Origin: Cladopsammia gracilis
Lineage: Eukaryota; Cnidaria; Anthozoa; Scleractinia; Dendrophylliidae
NCBI GenBank assembly: GCA_022457155.1
Contig: JAJGOT010000090.1
Span: 248,001-312,000 of the forward strand
Length of the DNA stretch: 64,000 nt
Direction: 5' to 3'
Translations under genes and position numbers: made by a program
The notes under the pieces: generated by a model
Seen by the model: only the letters and a program-made list of their open reading frames with translations
Databases searched by the model: none
Told to the model about the DNA's origin: nothing
Part shown: positions 43,540 to 58,100 of the stretch, piece after piece
Layout of the letters: every line of letters begins with the position of its first letter
Position numbering within the stretch: the first letter of the stretch is position 1

Positions 43540-46500
43540 AAGTCAATCAGCCAGTCAGTCAGTAAGTCAGTTAGTCAGTCAGCCAGTCAGTCAGCCAGCC
43601 AGTCACAGTCAGTTAGTCAGTCAGTCAGTTAGTCAGTAAGTCAGTCAGTCAGACAGTCAGTCAGACAGTCAGTCAGACAGTCAGTCAGTCAGTCAGTCAG
43701 CCAGTCAGCCAGTCAGTTAGCCAGTTAGTCAGTAAGCCAGTCAGTAAGTCAGTCAGTCAGTCAATCAGTAAGTCAGTCAGTCAGCCAGTTAGTCAGTAAG
43801 CCAGCCAGTCAGTCAGTCAATCAGTCAATCAGTCGGTCAGTCAGTCAGTCAGCCAGTCAGCCAGTCAGCCAGTCAGTCAGTCGGTCAATCAATAGGTCAC
43901 TCAGTCAATCAGTATGTCAATCAGTCAGTCAGTCAATCAGTCGGTCAATCAGTAAGTCAGTCAGTCAGCGAGTTGGTCAGTCAGCCAGTCAGCCAGTCAG
44001 TCAGCCAGCCAGTCAGCCGGTCAATCAGTCAATCAGTCGGTCAGTCAATCAATCAGTAAGTCAGTCAGTCAGTCAATCAGTCGGTCAGTCAGTCAGTCAG
44101 TCAGTCAGTCAATCAGTCAGACAGTCAGAAAGTCAATTAGTCAGTCAATCAGTCAGTCAATCAGACAGTCAGAAACTTAAGAATTTGGTTTTATCGACTG
44201 AGTCGATAAGGTAAATTAGCCACCGTAAAAAGATTCGAGCGTGATTCGCTCCGACGAAGGGCTAGCGCTCGAAACGTCAGCTTTCTCGAATCTTTTTACG
44301 GTGGCTAATTTACCTTATCGACTCAGTCGATAAAACCAAATTCTTGTGCTTCACCCCCACCGACGCAGCACCACAGTTTCTCTAGAAACTAACCCCAGTC
44401 AGAAACTTAGTCGAAAAAGCGTTTTTCTTAAGACATGTTTGAATTCTCATTTGTTGAAAAACATCAGCTTTAAATCATAAAAACTGCTACCTTTAGCACC
44501 ATCAAATAATCTTGATCTGGTGTCACAGTCCCTTGGATCAAGGAAAAATCGTACGTTATCTGAAAAAAGAAAAACACGAGAGATATAATAAAAGCAAGAA
44601 ACTCGTCAATAAATCTCAAAAGCTCAATAAAAAGCTGTTTATGATTGAATCTAAACACTAACTGAGTAATCTTCAGCATCAGGATTTCCTTCTTTGGTCA
44701 TGCACTGATCCATAAATCGCTAGAAAATTGAACAAAATAATACGTGGTTATGAGATAGAACATTTTTTTTGAATTGTGCGAGCTACATGAGGACATCTTC
44801 TAATGAAAGCGCAAATATGTAGTAACGTCGACAAGGGAGGGGAAGAAGGAAGCCTCTCAAAGGCGGCAAAATCTCGATTTTTTTGTACCTCTTGTCTCAT
44901 TCTATTTAGAGAGCGGTTTGCAATTGCAACGAACCAAAACATGTAGCAGACGTCAAGTCCAGCAAAACGCGTTCTGAATTAAGAAATAATTGGTTTCGGC
45001 TTTTACTAATGATTGGTTGAGCAAGTTATGACAATCGCAAAGCGTATTATTATTCAAAACCACAGACATCGTTGAGTACTTTTAAAATTCAATTGAAATC
45101 CTCGCTATACCTAACAATATCAAAGAAAGCCCTTTATTGAAATATTTATTGATACTCTGATTATTACAAATAAGTCGGCTGTGTCCAAACCGTTCTTGTA
45201 CAAGTCTTAGGAAGCGCCTTCGTGCTTATTTGCCTTGCTTTTTTAACTAAAATTTTGCAGTAATAGCTGCAACTATAGACACTTCAGTGATACTAAGATC
45301 GCATTTCAACCCAAAAGGTACAATGAACATCAAGCACACAATCACATGTTGAGTTCATCGTTGCTTGTAACGTATGATGTGAAATACATATGTTATAGGG
45401 TGGAAGAAAGTGATTGTGTTACCACAGCAACTTCAGGAAATTTTTGGACGAGCGCTTGCATCTGCGCCATATGGCCTGCGGCGCATGACGTCAGCACCTC
45501 TCGCCACCTACAGGAAAGACGACAATAAATGATTGAATGGATAGAATAAACCAAGAAATTTGTTACTCCGTACTTTAGCGTATTTGTAAAACAAGAACTG
45601 ATCCAAATGTCTGCATCGAATATAAACACCTGCTAGTTTTCGATGGTTATATTAGAAAAATACAATAGGAAGGTATAAAAATCTCGAAAAAAAAAAACAA
45701 AAAACAAAAACAAAAAGAAAAACAAGAAAACACCATGCATACAATCTTTAGCCAGGGAAAAAAGTTTGGTTCGAGTTTAAGCGAGAGGTTCGAGTTATTG
45801 AGGGTTCGGGATTCAACTGTAGTATGCATTGATCACGTGATGCGCATGTGAGGTGTTACGTCCATGAGCAGGATATAATAAGCTTAACATAGACCAGGCA
45901 TGAGACGATTAGTACACAAGGAGAGGTAATTATTCACAGAGACGGGTCCAGAATTAGGGACCTGGGTTCTGAAATAATCCAAAAGAAATTAGCATGTCTT
46001 GTTTATTTTTCTGGTAGTGTTTCTTGGTGTTGCGGATGATGTGATCACCAAATGACTTGACGTAAAACAAAAGATTCAAAAGACACTGAACAATACCCAC
46101 AACACAACATAAAAGCTAACCAACAATAGCTTCCGCAACACCAAGAAACACCTTTTTTCTGTTTCAATCTTTACCTACCTCTTGTGGCTAGCAATAGCCA
46201 GTAACGAAGATTTCATATCCGCCTCCATAGCCACGTCCAGCGCATTTTGATTCTTTTTGTTCATAAGGATCTCTTGTTCACCAGAAGACAACAAACAGGA
46301 GACCACATCTGGATGGCCATGTATGGCAGCCAAATGCAAAGCAGTGTTCTAAAAAGGAAATAAAAACAGTTTATTTGAAAGGAACCCAAGGTACCAGAAA
46401 ACCGCTTAGTGGATGTGGCTCAATTAAATGCTTTCCCCTAAAAATGTACCAAATCTTTCTGAAAAGTTGTTTCTGTCAACATAGTTTTCTGACTTAATAC

Positions 46501-49093
46501 CCTAAAACGTATCAAAACAACTCTGAAAGTAGTCGATAAAATCTAATTATTCTTTCTTCTTCCTTCCTTTCCTTTCTTGTAAGATTAAAAGTAGTTGGTC
46601 GTATATTTAGGTAGTTGGTCGCATATTTAGGTAATCGGTCGCATATTTAGATAGTTGGTAGCATATTTAGGTAGTTGGTCGCATATTTAGGTAGTTGGTC
46701 GCATATTTAGGTAGTTGGTCGCATATTTAGGTAGTTGGTCGCATATTTAGGCAGTTGGTCTTGACCTAAAACAGGAAAATATTTGCGACATTGCCCCTTT
46801 AATTTACATTGCACGTAAAGACATAAATTATTGTTTGGTTCAGTGACAAACCTGATTTTTGTCAAAAAGATTGATGCACTGAGGTTGATGCTGCAACATA
46901 CACTCCACACATCGCTTAGATCCTCTCATGGCGGCAACATGAAGGGCTGTTCTGTCGTTATGATCACTAAGGTTACACCAGGAAAAAAATAAAGGCTTTT
47001 ACTAATGATTGATTGAGCAAGTTATGACAATTTCAAAGCGCATTATTATTCAAAACCAAAGAAATCGTTGAGAACTTTACACACTCAATTGAAATTCTCT
47101 CTATACCTAACGATATCGAAGTAAAATCTTTATTGAAATTTTTGTTGATACACTGATTATTAAGTCGGCTGTGTCCAAACCGTTCTTGTACAAGTCTTAG
47201 GAAGCGGCTTCAAAGCTGAAATGTCACTGGGATTTGGTATCTTTTTAAAAATCAACAAGAGGCTGCAAGCAGCTTACACTCATGCGCATGCGTAAGAAAG
47301 TTTTATGATATACTTTAAACATGATAAGAAGATGTCCGACATGGAGAAGAGTTACTCATTTCATTCAGTCATCGTTCCTGCATACCACTTTGTTTACTGT
47401 TGAATGTTTTGTCAATAAATGCTGTACCACAATGAAGCCAGTGATTCTTCTAAGTCTTATATATACCTAACGTGAACAAGGGTTGTAGAAGTCACTGTCG
47501 TGACACTTAAGTAACGCTGTTTTACCGGAAGTGAGAATAGCCGGAAGTCACTAAACAGTAAGTGTAAACCGGAAGTGCACAATTTAAAATATGCGTGCAT
47601 AAATTTGCATGCAAAATCGTAACACAAAAAATCAAAATAACAAGAAAAACGGAGCGGAAACCTTACCTCATGCCGCTTCGCATGAGTAAAAAATGCTTTC
47701 GTGTTAACTGAAATCGGCGTTACACTTTTTGCACTGGTGTTACACTTGAACTGCACTGCTCTTAGCCAATCAGAATTGAGTAATTCTTTCATGTATATTA
47801 TTAATGAATAAATAAATAAAGGGTCTTTTTGGTCAATAGCTGGGCATTTTTTAATAGCTCGAATAATTCGAAGCAAGTATTTGTTTGTGTTTTCTTCAGT
47901 ACATTATTTGAGAGAATAACATGAGTACTTTAACTTGTCATATAAACTTGTGTCATTTTATCATCATCATCATCGTCATCATCTTTTATTTAAAACACGG
48001 GATCACATTCATTACAAAAGTAGTCTTCCAGTGAGCCGTGGGCAACTACCTACCTACCGTGGACAACAACCCTTTTTACGATACATACAATAACTATAAA
48101 AAAATTTAAAAAACCTTATGCATTATAATCACAACTAAAACTCGTAAAAACTCGTAAAACTCGGAGTGACTTTCAACAAAGAAAGAAACAGGGACCTCAA
48201 TCTACCAGCCTACCTTTGCACAGTCGCACCAAGCTTGAGTAAATGTTCAACGACGCGGTCATGTCCTTCTGCGCATGCAAAATGCAAAGCTGTCTTTCCC
48301 TGGTTGTTTTTAACGTTAATAGATCGAATATTGCGGCCAGACAGCAACGCGTCGACTATTTCTAGCCAGCCATATCTAAAAACAAAACGATGAAATTGAT
48401 TTATTCTGATTGGCTTATAAGTAATTAATAACAAATAAAAATAATGTAATAGTATCATATATAACAATTGATAATTATAAGTAATTTCAATTTCCCAAAG
48501 ATCACTATAAGGTCGATCGCGGTTTTCCGAATTCTGAGCATCGTCGAAGAGTTCCAAAGACTTCCCAAAAACTTCCGAAACTTCCAAAAACTGCCCGAAG
48601 ATCAATCGAAGATTTTTAAAAGTTATCGAAAGGTTTGCAAATGTTTTTGAGATTATCCTTAGATTTTTTAAGGCGCTTTTTGTATAGTTACTACATCTAG
48701 CCAATCATATCAAACTCATACAATGAAATCAACCAATCAATTCTAGAAAACAAAAACATGAAAACAACCACCAAGCGAGAAAAAATGCGCGCTGGTTAAG
48801 TTACAATTAATTGTTTTTTCTTTTTTCTTTGATTAACTGTTCATTCCATTAGTTAAAAACATTTGCACTAGATTAAAGTATAAGGAGCAATTTTTTTCCC
48901 AATGGGCAACTTTCAATCCACTTTTTTTAAAAACTTTTTTAAAGCTTTTAAAAAAGAACAGTATGTAGGTTTAAACCATTTTTGGATATCTCTGTGTTGT
49001 ATATATAGTTTTCTTATAGCTTTTTACTCTATTTTATTGATGAAGTTTTGATTTTAATTGAGGGCCACCAGTTTGTCAGTACCCGGAAATAAA

Positions 49094-49125
<32 letters not shown>

Positions 49126-52100
49126 CTTTTCCGTCACAGTCTTTGCTGGTGTTCTTTTTGTGCATCAGCCGACTGCAAACCATGCACCTGGGGCATCAGT
49201 CACTGAAGTCATTCATTCTGTTCATACACTAAGCACCTTCCTGAGGATTCGTGCAGAGCACATCATGCTGATCTTTTGAGTCTCTGTTACAGTGGCTCTC
49301 TGATACTTTCTTGATGTTTTCTACCATCTCTTTTTTTATATTGTACCAAGCGCACCAACATCCACAGGGATCACTTCGGTTTTTATTTGCCACATTCTCT
49401 GTATTTCTAGTTCTACAAGCAATTGCAAAAAGAGTTGAGACATTTTGTACTGTAGTGCATATTTCGAGGCCAACATGGTTTTCAGCAAGTCCCCACCCCC
49501 TCCCTCCTTATCAATGTTGTACCAGATCAAAAATGCCATTCAAACTGACAGTCATCAACATTGAAAGGGGGAGGGGGGCCAGAAGCACATGGCATTGATT
49601 TGATTTGTGTTACGCAGTCGCTTTTATACGGAATGAACATTTTTTTGGAAAGTGTCTCAACCTTTTTGCAACTGCTTGTAGGTCTTTGTACTTGCATTTC
49701 TTTTCTATTTCTTTTAGTGCAAAATTATTATTTCCTCGCTCTTGTTTAAACTAAAAAAGAGGGAAAACTGGGTACGAAATTAGTTCCTCTTACTTGGCGG
49801 CACCGTGAAGAGCTGTGTCCTCGGCATCTGACGTCACAAACGTCGCGTATTTGTTTCGCTTCATAAACAGTAAGATGTCCTGTTGGGTTCAAAAATTTCA
49901 AATATAAAAGTTTGTGAAAATTCGGGGGTGACTGTATTGCTGACTTGATATTACAGGTATAAATTTGGGGGTGACTATATTTCTGTCTCGATGTTAAAAA
50001 CTGTGCTTCTAATATCACATTTAGTTTTAAGCATATCGGTGTAAATTTGGGATAGTGATGACACTGGGGTACGTAGGAATGAGGCTATTATGGGAATGGG
50101 GATATGATGGGAATGGGGATATGATGAAAAGCTATATATATTGCAGTTGTAAATTGCAGGTGCAAATTTGGGAGTGACTGTATTGCTGTCTTGATATTAA
50201 AACTGTGCTTCCAATTGTAATTGCAATTGCAGTTGTAAAGTATGGCCCTCGCGCTTGGTCAATAAGATATATTTATTAATGTCATTTATTATACTACACA
50301 CCATTTTAGATTGCGAATATACATTGTATAGGGGTTATTCATCGTGAAATTTTGTAATATGGCTGAGTATTTAACGAGTAAGTCTTTATTTTTTAACGCC
50401 TTTTCCAGCCTTTTAATAATGGCCAGGGTCATATTTGTACTTCGTTTGACGCGTATTTGAACTCTACAATGCCATGTCGAACAATAAGACAAGTTAAGAC
50501 GGGTGTCAGTAAAACGCGCGGCCGGGGTCGGGGGGGGGATTAGGTCTAGGATTAGGTATGGGATTAAATAATCCTAACATTATGTCTAATCCCATACCTA
50601 ATCCTAGACCTAATCCCACCCCGACCCCGGCCCCGACCCCGCGTTTTACTGACACCCAGTTAAGACAAGTCCAAGCGCGCTGGGAAAAACACTTTCAAAA
50701 ACTCAAACTAGGGGGAAGATCATTGTTATATTATAAACAATTCATTAGGCCTAGAGGCTTGAAAAAAATAAAAACTGTCTCGTTAAAATACCCAGCGGTA
50801 ATACTCATAACAACTTTCGTTGAGTAACCTTTATTTATTATTTCCAGTTTTTATCACGTTAATGCGCATGCGCATTAAACGAGATTTCGGAATCAGTCGA
50901 CGAAAAACGGGACAAAAGTTGTTAACAAAATTTTGTGGACTTTTGTCCGGGGGGGGTTCTTCTTTCTTCTTTATAGAAGCTATATTAGGGCATTGAGGAT
51001 ATGGTTGGTTTCAATAAATTTGTCAGTTTCTGTTCTTGTTTTAGACTGTTTATAAGCAATTCATTATATAATTTAGTATTTTTACCTGAAGATGACCGTA
51101 CTTTGCAGCATAATGAACTGGGGCGAACCCGGTGATGTCCTTGTCCGTTATTAGCGGTAAGGCCTCGCGTCTCTGTGCAAAAAATATTTCCCTGGTTAAA
51201 TGTTTTGTTAGATTTCGGCTTGATTTCTAGGTTTTATCATCTATAAAAATTTTAAGATTTTGCTTAAGATACTTACTGTGTGGAACTAAGTTTTTGCGTG
51301 AGATTAATTTTGGGGATGGACGTTTTTTTGTGTTTCGCGGGAAATAATTTTTGCGATTGGGAAAGACTGCTTTTTCTAGCTGGGAATTATTTTTTGCGAT
51401 GTAAAGGAAGTCACGTTCAATTGGAATTACAACATTTTCGTTTTATATTTCAGTACATGCAATCATCTTCATCAACATCAAGTGTATTTTCGGAAAAAAA
51501 AAACCAAGAGTTTTAGCGAGTTTCAGTCCGAGACACCAGGCGATAAACTTGAAACAATCAGCACATAACAAAGTATTCAAATTGCAACCTTTTCTATCCT
51601 GGCCAACTGCAGCTCAACACATTTAGTTCACTAGAAACATTAGTAGCATAATTGACCCAATTTTTTCAAGATGCAATCCATTTCCATCCTGGCCATCTGC
51701 AGCCCAAGACACTTATTGTTACTCTTAGAGCACTAGTAGAATAATTTAAAACAAAACTGAACCATTATTTGTGGGTTTCCACTAATATAACTCTATCTTC
51801 AGTTTTGACTTTTTAAAGTAACACCAAAAATGGTGACAGCCCCTTTTATAATCCTTAAACTCCCAAGAGTGCCAAACATCAAAATTCAAGAAAAATCCCA
51901 AATCTCATTTTGTAAAATACTGAACAACAAATGGTACCATGCAAAAGTACTGCCAAAGAGGTTTCATTTGAATGGTCACACCATAGGATTTCATCAACAG
52001 ACTCAAAAGTTAGAACAAATGGTACCATGCAAAAGTACTGCCGAAGAGGTTTCATTTGAATGGTCACACCATAGGATTTCATCAACAGACTCAAAAGTTA

Positions 52101-55100
52101 GAACAAATGGTACTATGCAAAAGTACTGCTGAAGAGGTTTCATTTGAATGGCTACACCATAGGATTTCATCAACAGACTCAAAAGTTAGAACAAATGGTA
52201 CCATGCAAAGTACTGCTGAAGAGGTTTCATTTGAATGGTCACACCATAGGATTTCGTCTACAGACTCAAAAGTTAGAACAAATGGTACCATGCAAAAGTA
52301 CTGCTGAAGAGGTTTCATTTGAATGGTCACACCATAGGATTTCGTCTACAGACTCAAAAGTTAGAACAACACTGCATGTCTCCATAATTGACTCTGGGAG
52401 TGAAAGGGTAAATGAGCGATAGTTAACTCGTGAACTATCAGCTCATGTAAAACTCGGTCTCGATATTATCGTTTATTGGTTACCTGTAACAACACCTCCA
52501 TAGTCGCTGTTTTCCCCACAGCAACTCTGACACAAGATCGCAAATCTGCATCTTTGACTGTAACGTCAGCGCCATTATTTATCAACAGCTTAACACTGTC
52601 TGTTCCACCACGTTCAGCTGCTAAGAAGAGAGGGGTGCGGCGTAATTTGTCACGGATTTCCACTGAGGCGCCCTAAAATGATTTCAGAAATTATTAACAA
52701 GTGGCTAACAGAAGATCGTTAGTCTTCTTAATATTTGACTATAACGTCATTTAATTGTATAAGGACAAGAGAACGCGCAAAATATACCAGCATATTAGAC
52801 TATAGTATACTGGTTTGATAGGTTCAGTTAGGAATAGAGCGAACTTAAATTGTAAGTACGCGCGCTTAGGACGAGGGTGAAACATTGGACAAACAATGAT
52901 GGCTAAATTAAGAAGTTACTGAGGGAAAGGTTCTTAAAAATTAGGCATTTCAACAGTCGAATAATAAATCATTTATTTTTTAGGCTTGACAAATATTACG
53001 CGCGGATATTTTACTCAAGGATAACATGGCGAAGGATGATATTGGATGAGTTGAAGGAAGCTAGCGGGGGATTGGGAACGATCTGACAAGAATGAAAACG
53101 AGAATGCAAGGGACCGTGAACGAAAGTGGCCCAGTTAAATGAATCGCATAAGGCATTTACCTTTTGTAAGAGATACTTTACGACATCTGGATGATTGTTG
53201 AGGGCAGCCAGGTGCAGTGGTGTCAAGCCTTGTGCGTCAATCAGAGTAATTTCGCAAATTTTGGAATCTTTAGACACAAAGAGCTTAACAATATCCAGGG
53301 CTCCAGCGGCGCAGGCAGAATGAAATGCAGTGCTTCTGTCATTCTCCTAAATAAATTGTTAAAGGTGGTTAAGCCACCAGTTAAGCTGGTACAATAATCC
53401 TGGTAAGGAAATTCTGATATGGTATGCATTATTATACTTAATTTTCTCGACACTTAATTTAGCGATTTTCGCGATTGTTTAGAAAGTCGCGAAAATTTGA
53501 TGTCGCGAAAATTTGCATGCGCGAAAATTAAGTTACCATACATATACGTTTAAGTGAAATATTGGCCCTTTAATAATCGTTCTGAGTCCACTTATTCAAT
53601 GTCTTCGTCGTCCTCATAGTCAATCTCCTCTGCACCATTAGACATTATACCTTGCAGGCCCGGGGGGGGGGGGGGCGTCCGATATGAAAATGACCGGGGT
53701 GCTCGTCGTACCTTCTAGGGATCAAAATTTGTTGATTGGTATTTCTTAGGGTGCTGAAATCCAAAATGACTATGGTTAGAATTATCGCGGTACCTTTTAG
53801 AGTATTGAGCTGGAAAAAATATGACTATACCTTGTGTTCATTTGAGCCACACCAACCAAACGAGATTCTGGTACCTTTTAGGGTGTTTTTCAAAATTTTC
53901 CGACGAGCACCCCCGTCATTTTTATAGGGGAGTCCTCTCCCCCCTCCCCCCCCCCCCCCCCTTCCCCGGGCTTGCAGGTTTTTACCAACTGGTGTGCCAT
54001 GATTATGAGCATAAGGGAAATACAAATTAACTACAAAAATGTATACGTAAGTCAAATAGCAAAGGTATTTAATGATTGATATATCGACGAAATCTCGAAA
54101 AAAAAATGACTCAGTTTCTACAAATTTAACAAAATCGCGAAAATAAAGTGTCGCGAAATATGGCCATCCCCAAGAGGTTTTTTTTATACGATTATACAGA
54201 TAATACTAGACAGCAGAGCATTAATATTAATAAGCCTTGGTTTAAAACATCAGTCACCAAGAACAGTTCTATTTCTATTTAGCCTGAGGTGGGGCCCAGA
54301 CGTATTAGGGTTAACGGACTACTCTAGCCCGGACGATCTGACACTCCTATAATTTTACACATCAGTCGCAAAAATATTCCTAAGGACTTCACCCATCCGG
54401 AAAATCACGTTTGATAAACTACTGATACTCCTGGGTTCAAACTCCAGTCAACAACAACAACCTTTGTAGTGCAGATCACTCCGGGTTATGGTCTCCTTGT
54501 CACTTACCTTTGGTTGTAGAATAATAGCTCCATTGTTAAGACAGAGTTCCACTGCCTGCATAAAACAAAGTGGAAACGTCAAGCGAATGAATCACAAGAT
54601 ATAATGAAATAAATACACGAAATCGTTCAGAACGATTGCTTACGGCTGGACTTCCACTATCGACTGCTAAGTGAAGAAGGGTAGTGCCTACGGAATCCAC
54701 ATTACTAAGTACATCCTTCATCATATCCTTCTGTCTTGTTTTAGCTAAGAATAAAAACATATGTTAAAATATTGAAATGTTGTTGGATCATACGACTTCA
54801 TATTCATTTTTATTTCTATTATTGATTGATTTATTTGTTGTTGTTACAGTAACTAATCATAAATTATCCATTCCTTATTTTCGTATTTATTGTTATCTGT
54901 CAATTATTTTATAGTAAGCTCCTGTAATTGTTTAGTGTGTAGCAACCCGCCACGATTAACTTTAGTTATTTGCGGGTTGCTAATATAATTTGTTTTATTA
55001 TTATTTGTAAATAAATTGTTGTTGTTGTTGTTGTTGAAGCTTAAAGCAAAACTTTCTAATCCATCTTTACCTCGCAAAATGATTTTTGCGATAAAATTAG

Positions 55101-58100
55101 ATTTTTGCGATAAATTGGATGCCCCTGGATAAATAAATAAATAAATAAATAAATAAATATTTTAGTGTTACATGCTCGGGGTGGGGAATAACCCCACTTT
55201 TCAAGAAGTGTTCCAAAATGATCCAAAATCGTGTCTAGAAACAAGAAATACGAGTCTAGCTCTACAATGAGTAACTTATAGAACGAGGAAGTTATATGTT
55301 TTTGGTGGTTCGCTAGCTCGTTAGCTAGCCAGTTGAGTTTAAGGTGTTTCAAGAAGTGAGGAAACGTGAACTGCTGAGCCGTCAAAACTTTTAAATAATA
55401 CGTCTTAATCTTCAAAGTTTAAAAAGCTGCTGACCATCTTCAAAGAAAAACTCCGCAGCATTGCAGGCTCCTTGCTCCACGGCTCGTGTCAGTGGTGTCA
55501 TCTTTTCGTCATCGCAGCAGTCCGGGGAGGCACCATGCTCAACCTAAAGAAACATAATTGTTTTGTATCTTTCGTTTCTTCCGGTTTTTGGTTTTGTTTT
55601 TGTTTTTTTTTTTTTTCAACCAATACTCGGAAAACATTTATATGAGTACTAGCTGTCAAACGCTTTTTCACATGGTGGTCTAATGTCCACCGCGGTCAAA
55701 CGTCCGAGGCGTTTTTCGTTTTATTTAGTGAGATTTTATTTAATATTAAACGAAAATATGGGCAAGGATGAATAAAAAAATTAGTTGATGTTACTATCTT
55801 TTAATTTTTCTTAAAATGATGAGCTTTTTACAGTTGAAAACTGACTAAAACTCTTTGCGCCTGATCAAAATTATGTTGGCAAATGGCGCCGACAATTCTG
55901 CAGTTCACAGTTTTTAAACGCTTAGAACTTGTTAGTAAACTTTCAAAACGTTTCGTAAATTGACAGTGTATTGGCAATATATTAAACTTTAAACAGTGAA
56001 AATGACAACCTTAACTTTTGTACTTTGCTTAACTTTTGCAAATTTCTCTCGTTTGACCGCGATCATATTGAAAGACGTAAGACTCTTATATATTAACGAG
56101 ACAACACTCAAGTGTGTACATTGCTCTCAGGCAGACATTTAATAGATCTTGCGCTATAACTCCCATTCTCCCAATCCCAATTTCGATTGAGTCTACCCCT
56201 TTTTGCAAAGGGGAGTTCCATCTCATCCGAAATCAGTCACAGTTCACTTACAGTACATGTCAACTTCCATACCACCAAATTCCCGTTTCCCCTTTATCAC
56301 ATTGAAAGAGTCTGCTCGTTTCTCGATTTTTTGCATGGATTCTCAGTGTTCTCAATTCTTCATTTTTTTTTCTCGAAAAAGGAGGGTTCCGGAACCCCTG
56401 GAACTCTCCCCCTTCTGCGGAGTGCGCCCCTTCCCTGGCGTGCGTTTCTCGAAAGTACCAAAACCTTTTCGGGCCCTAGAGCTATCAGTTTTAAAATTCA
56501 GTTTCTAACGAATAGCGTTGAAATTTTTTGCCAGCAAACCAGTCTTGCTCGTGTAGTAAACGTTAGATTTTAATTCCTAGCTTTCAAAATCAACGAATCT
56601 TTGTTGGTAAACATCTTTCACATAACATAACTTTTCGGGATCGAAAAGTTTCTGGGACTTTCAAGAAACGCACGCCTGGTGTTAGAGAAACCAGTGTATT
56701 TCTTTCATTCAAACCCTTTCCTTTAACAAGTCATAACCCCTTCAGATCTCCGGCTATGTCATATTCATAAAAAGGTTGTATTAACAGTATTGTAAACTTC
56801 CGTAAAAAGAAGAACTTTTAATTTGTGAGTTTGCCACTAACCAAGATTTTGCAGATCGACACTTTATCCCTCTTTGCGGCAATATGAAGCGCAGTCTGTG
56901 ATCCTTTTCCTGTAATGTTTGCATCACAATTCTCGTGACGGAGAAAGGCCTGAAAAATAAAAAGCACTTTTTCGGGAAAACAAATAATTTATAATGATAA
57001 TTGAAGGGCTTGATGTTAAAGCCCAGATAACTGGCGTGCGCTGTCATTTACTTTCAACGATCCTTATCAAATCGAATTTACATACATATTTCCAATACAC
57101 AAGATTTTTCCTTCGTTTGACGAGAGTTGCATGGGAGTTTTTCGATAATGTTTTGAACCATTTTTGATAATTGAAAAAGAAATGGTACCCTGCAAAAGTA
57201 CTGCTGAAGAGGTTTATTTGAATGGTCACACCATAGGATTTCGTCGACAGACTCAAAAGTTAGTACTACACTGCATGTCTCCATAATTGACTCTGGGAGT
57301 GAAAGGGGTAAACATGCGCACAGCCATATAACCCGTGGATTGGCAGCCATTGGCAGCCGTGGACGGTGGTTTGGCCCTTGTTTGGACTATTTATAATGGC
57401 ACAGCCAGCTGATAATTTGGCACTGCGCATGCGTGAGGTATTGACCATTCCGCGAGATAATAATGTGTGCCTCTTGTTGTCTATAGATAGTTTTCACTCG
57501 CGTGACCTTCAGTCCTGTGGGACTCAAATGACAAAGGCCATGGTGGCCATGTTGGTGTACATAACAAAAGAAGTTCACCAACATGGCCGCCGTGACGAAA
57601 CGTGAAAACCATCTATAGCTTTCTTCGTATGGAAAACCACGAACACAAACCTCAACAAGGCTCTCGTTCCCAGTCCTGACCGCAGTGTGAAGCGGTGCAT
57701 CTTGGCTCCGATCCAGAATAGATGCGTCGGCCCCAGCCTCTAGGAGCACCTCCACAATGTTCACGTGACGTCCCAGGATGGCGTTATGAAGAGCAGTACG
57801 TCCAGACTTGTCCAGTTCATTCAAATCTATGCCTAATAACCAATAACAGGCATTTAGGTTAAATCAAACTTGAACGCACCAATCGGATTCTTTTAGCGGT
57901 TTTTTGCTGTTGTTGTTTGCCTTAAAAAATCCTTTAGCGTGCTTTGTTGAGTTATTAAGCACGCAAAGAAGTACAGCAAGGGCCGACAAAAGAACTGAGG
58001 AATAAATAAAACGAGCCGTAGGTATAGCAAAACAGAGGAATTAAGTTTAAGACTCAATTAGGCACGTTAACGTGGTGCTATTTATTATGCTGTGCAAGGC

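Noticed and set aside
47457..47876. 139-codon open frame on the minus strand as a gene
   Set aside because: Lies in an intron, crosses a repeat also seen in the 5.1-kb units, and shows no domain or splice context.
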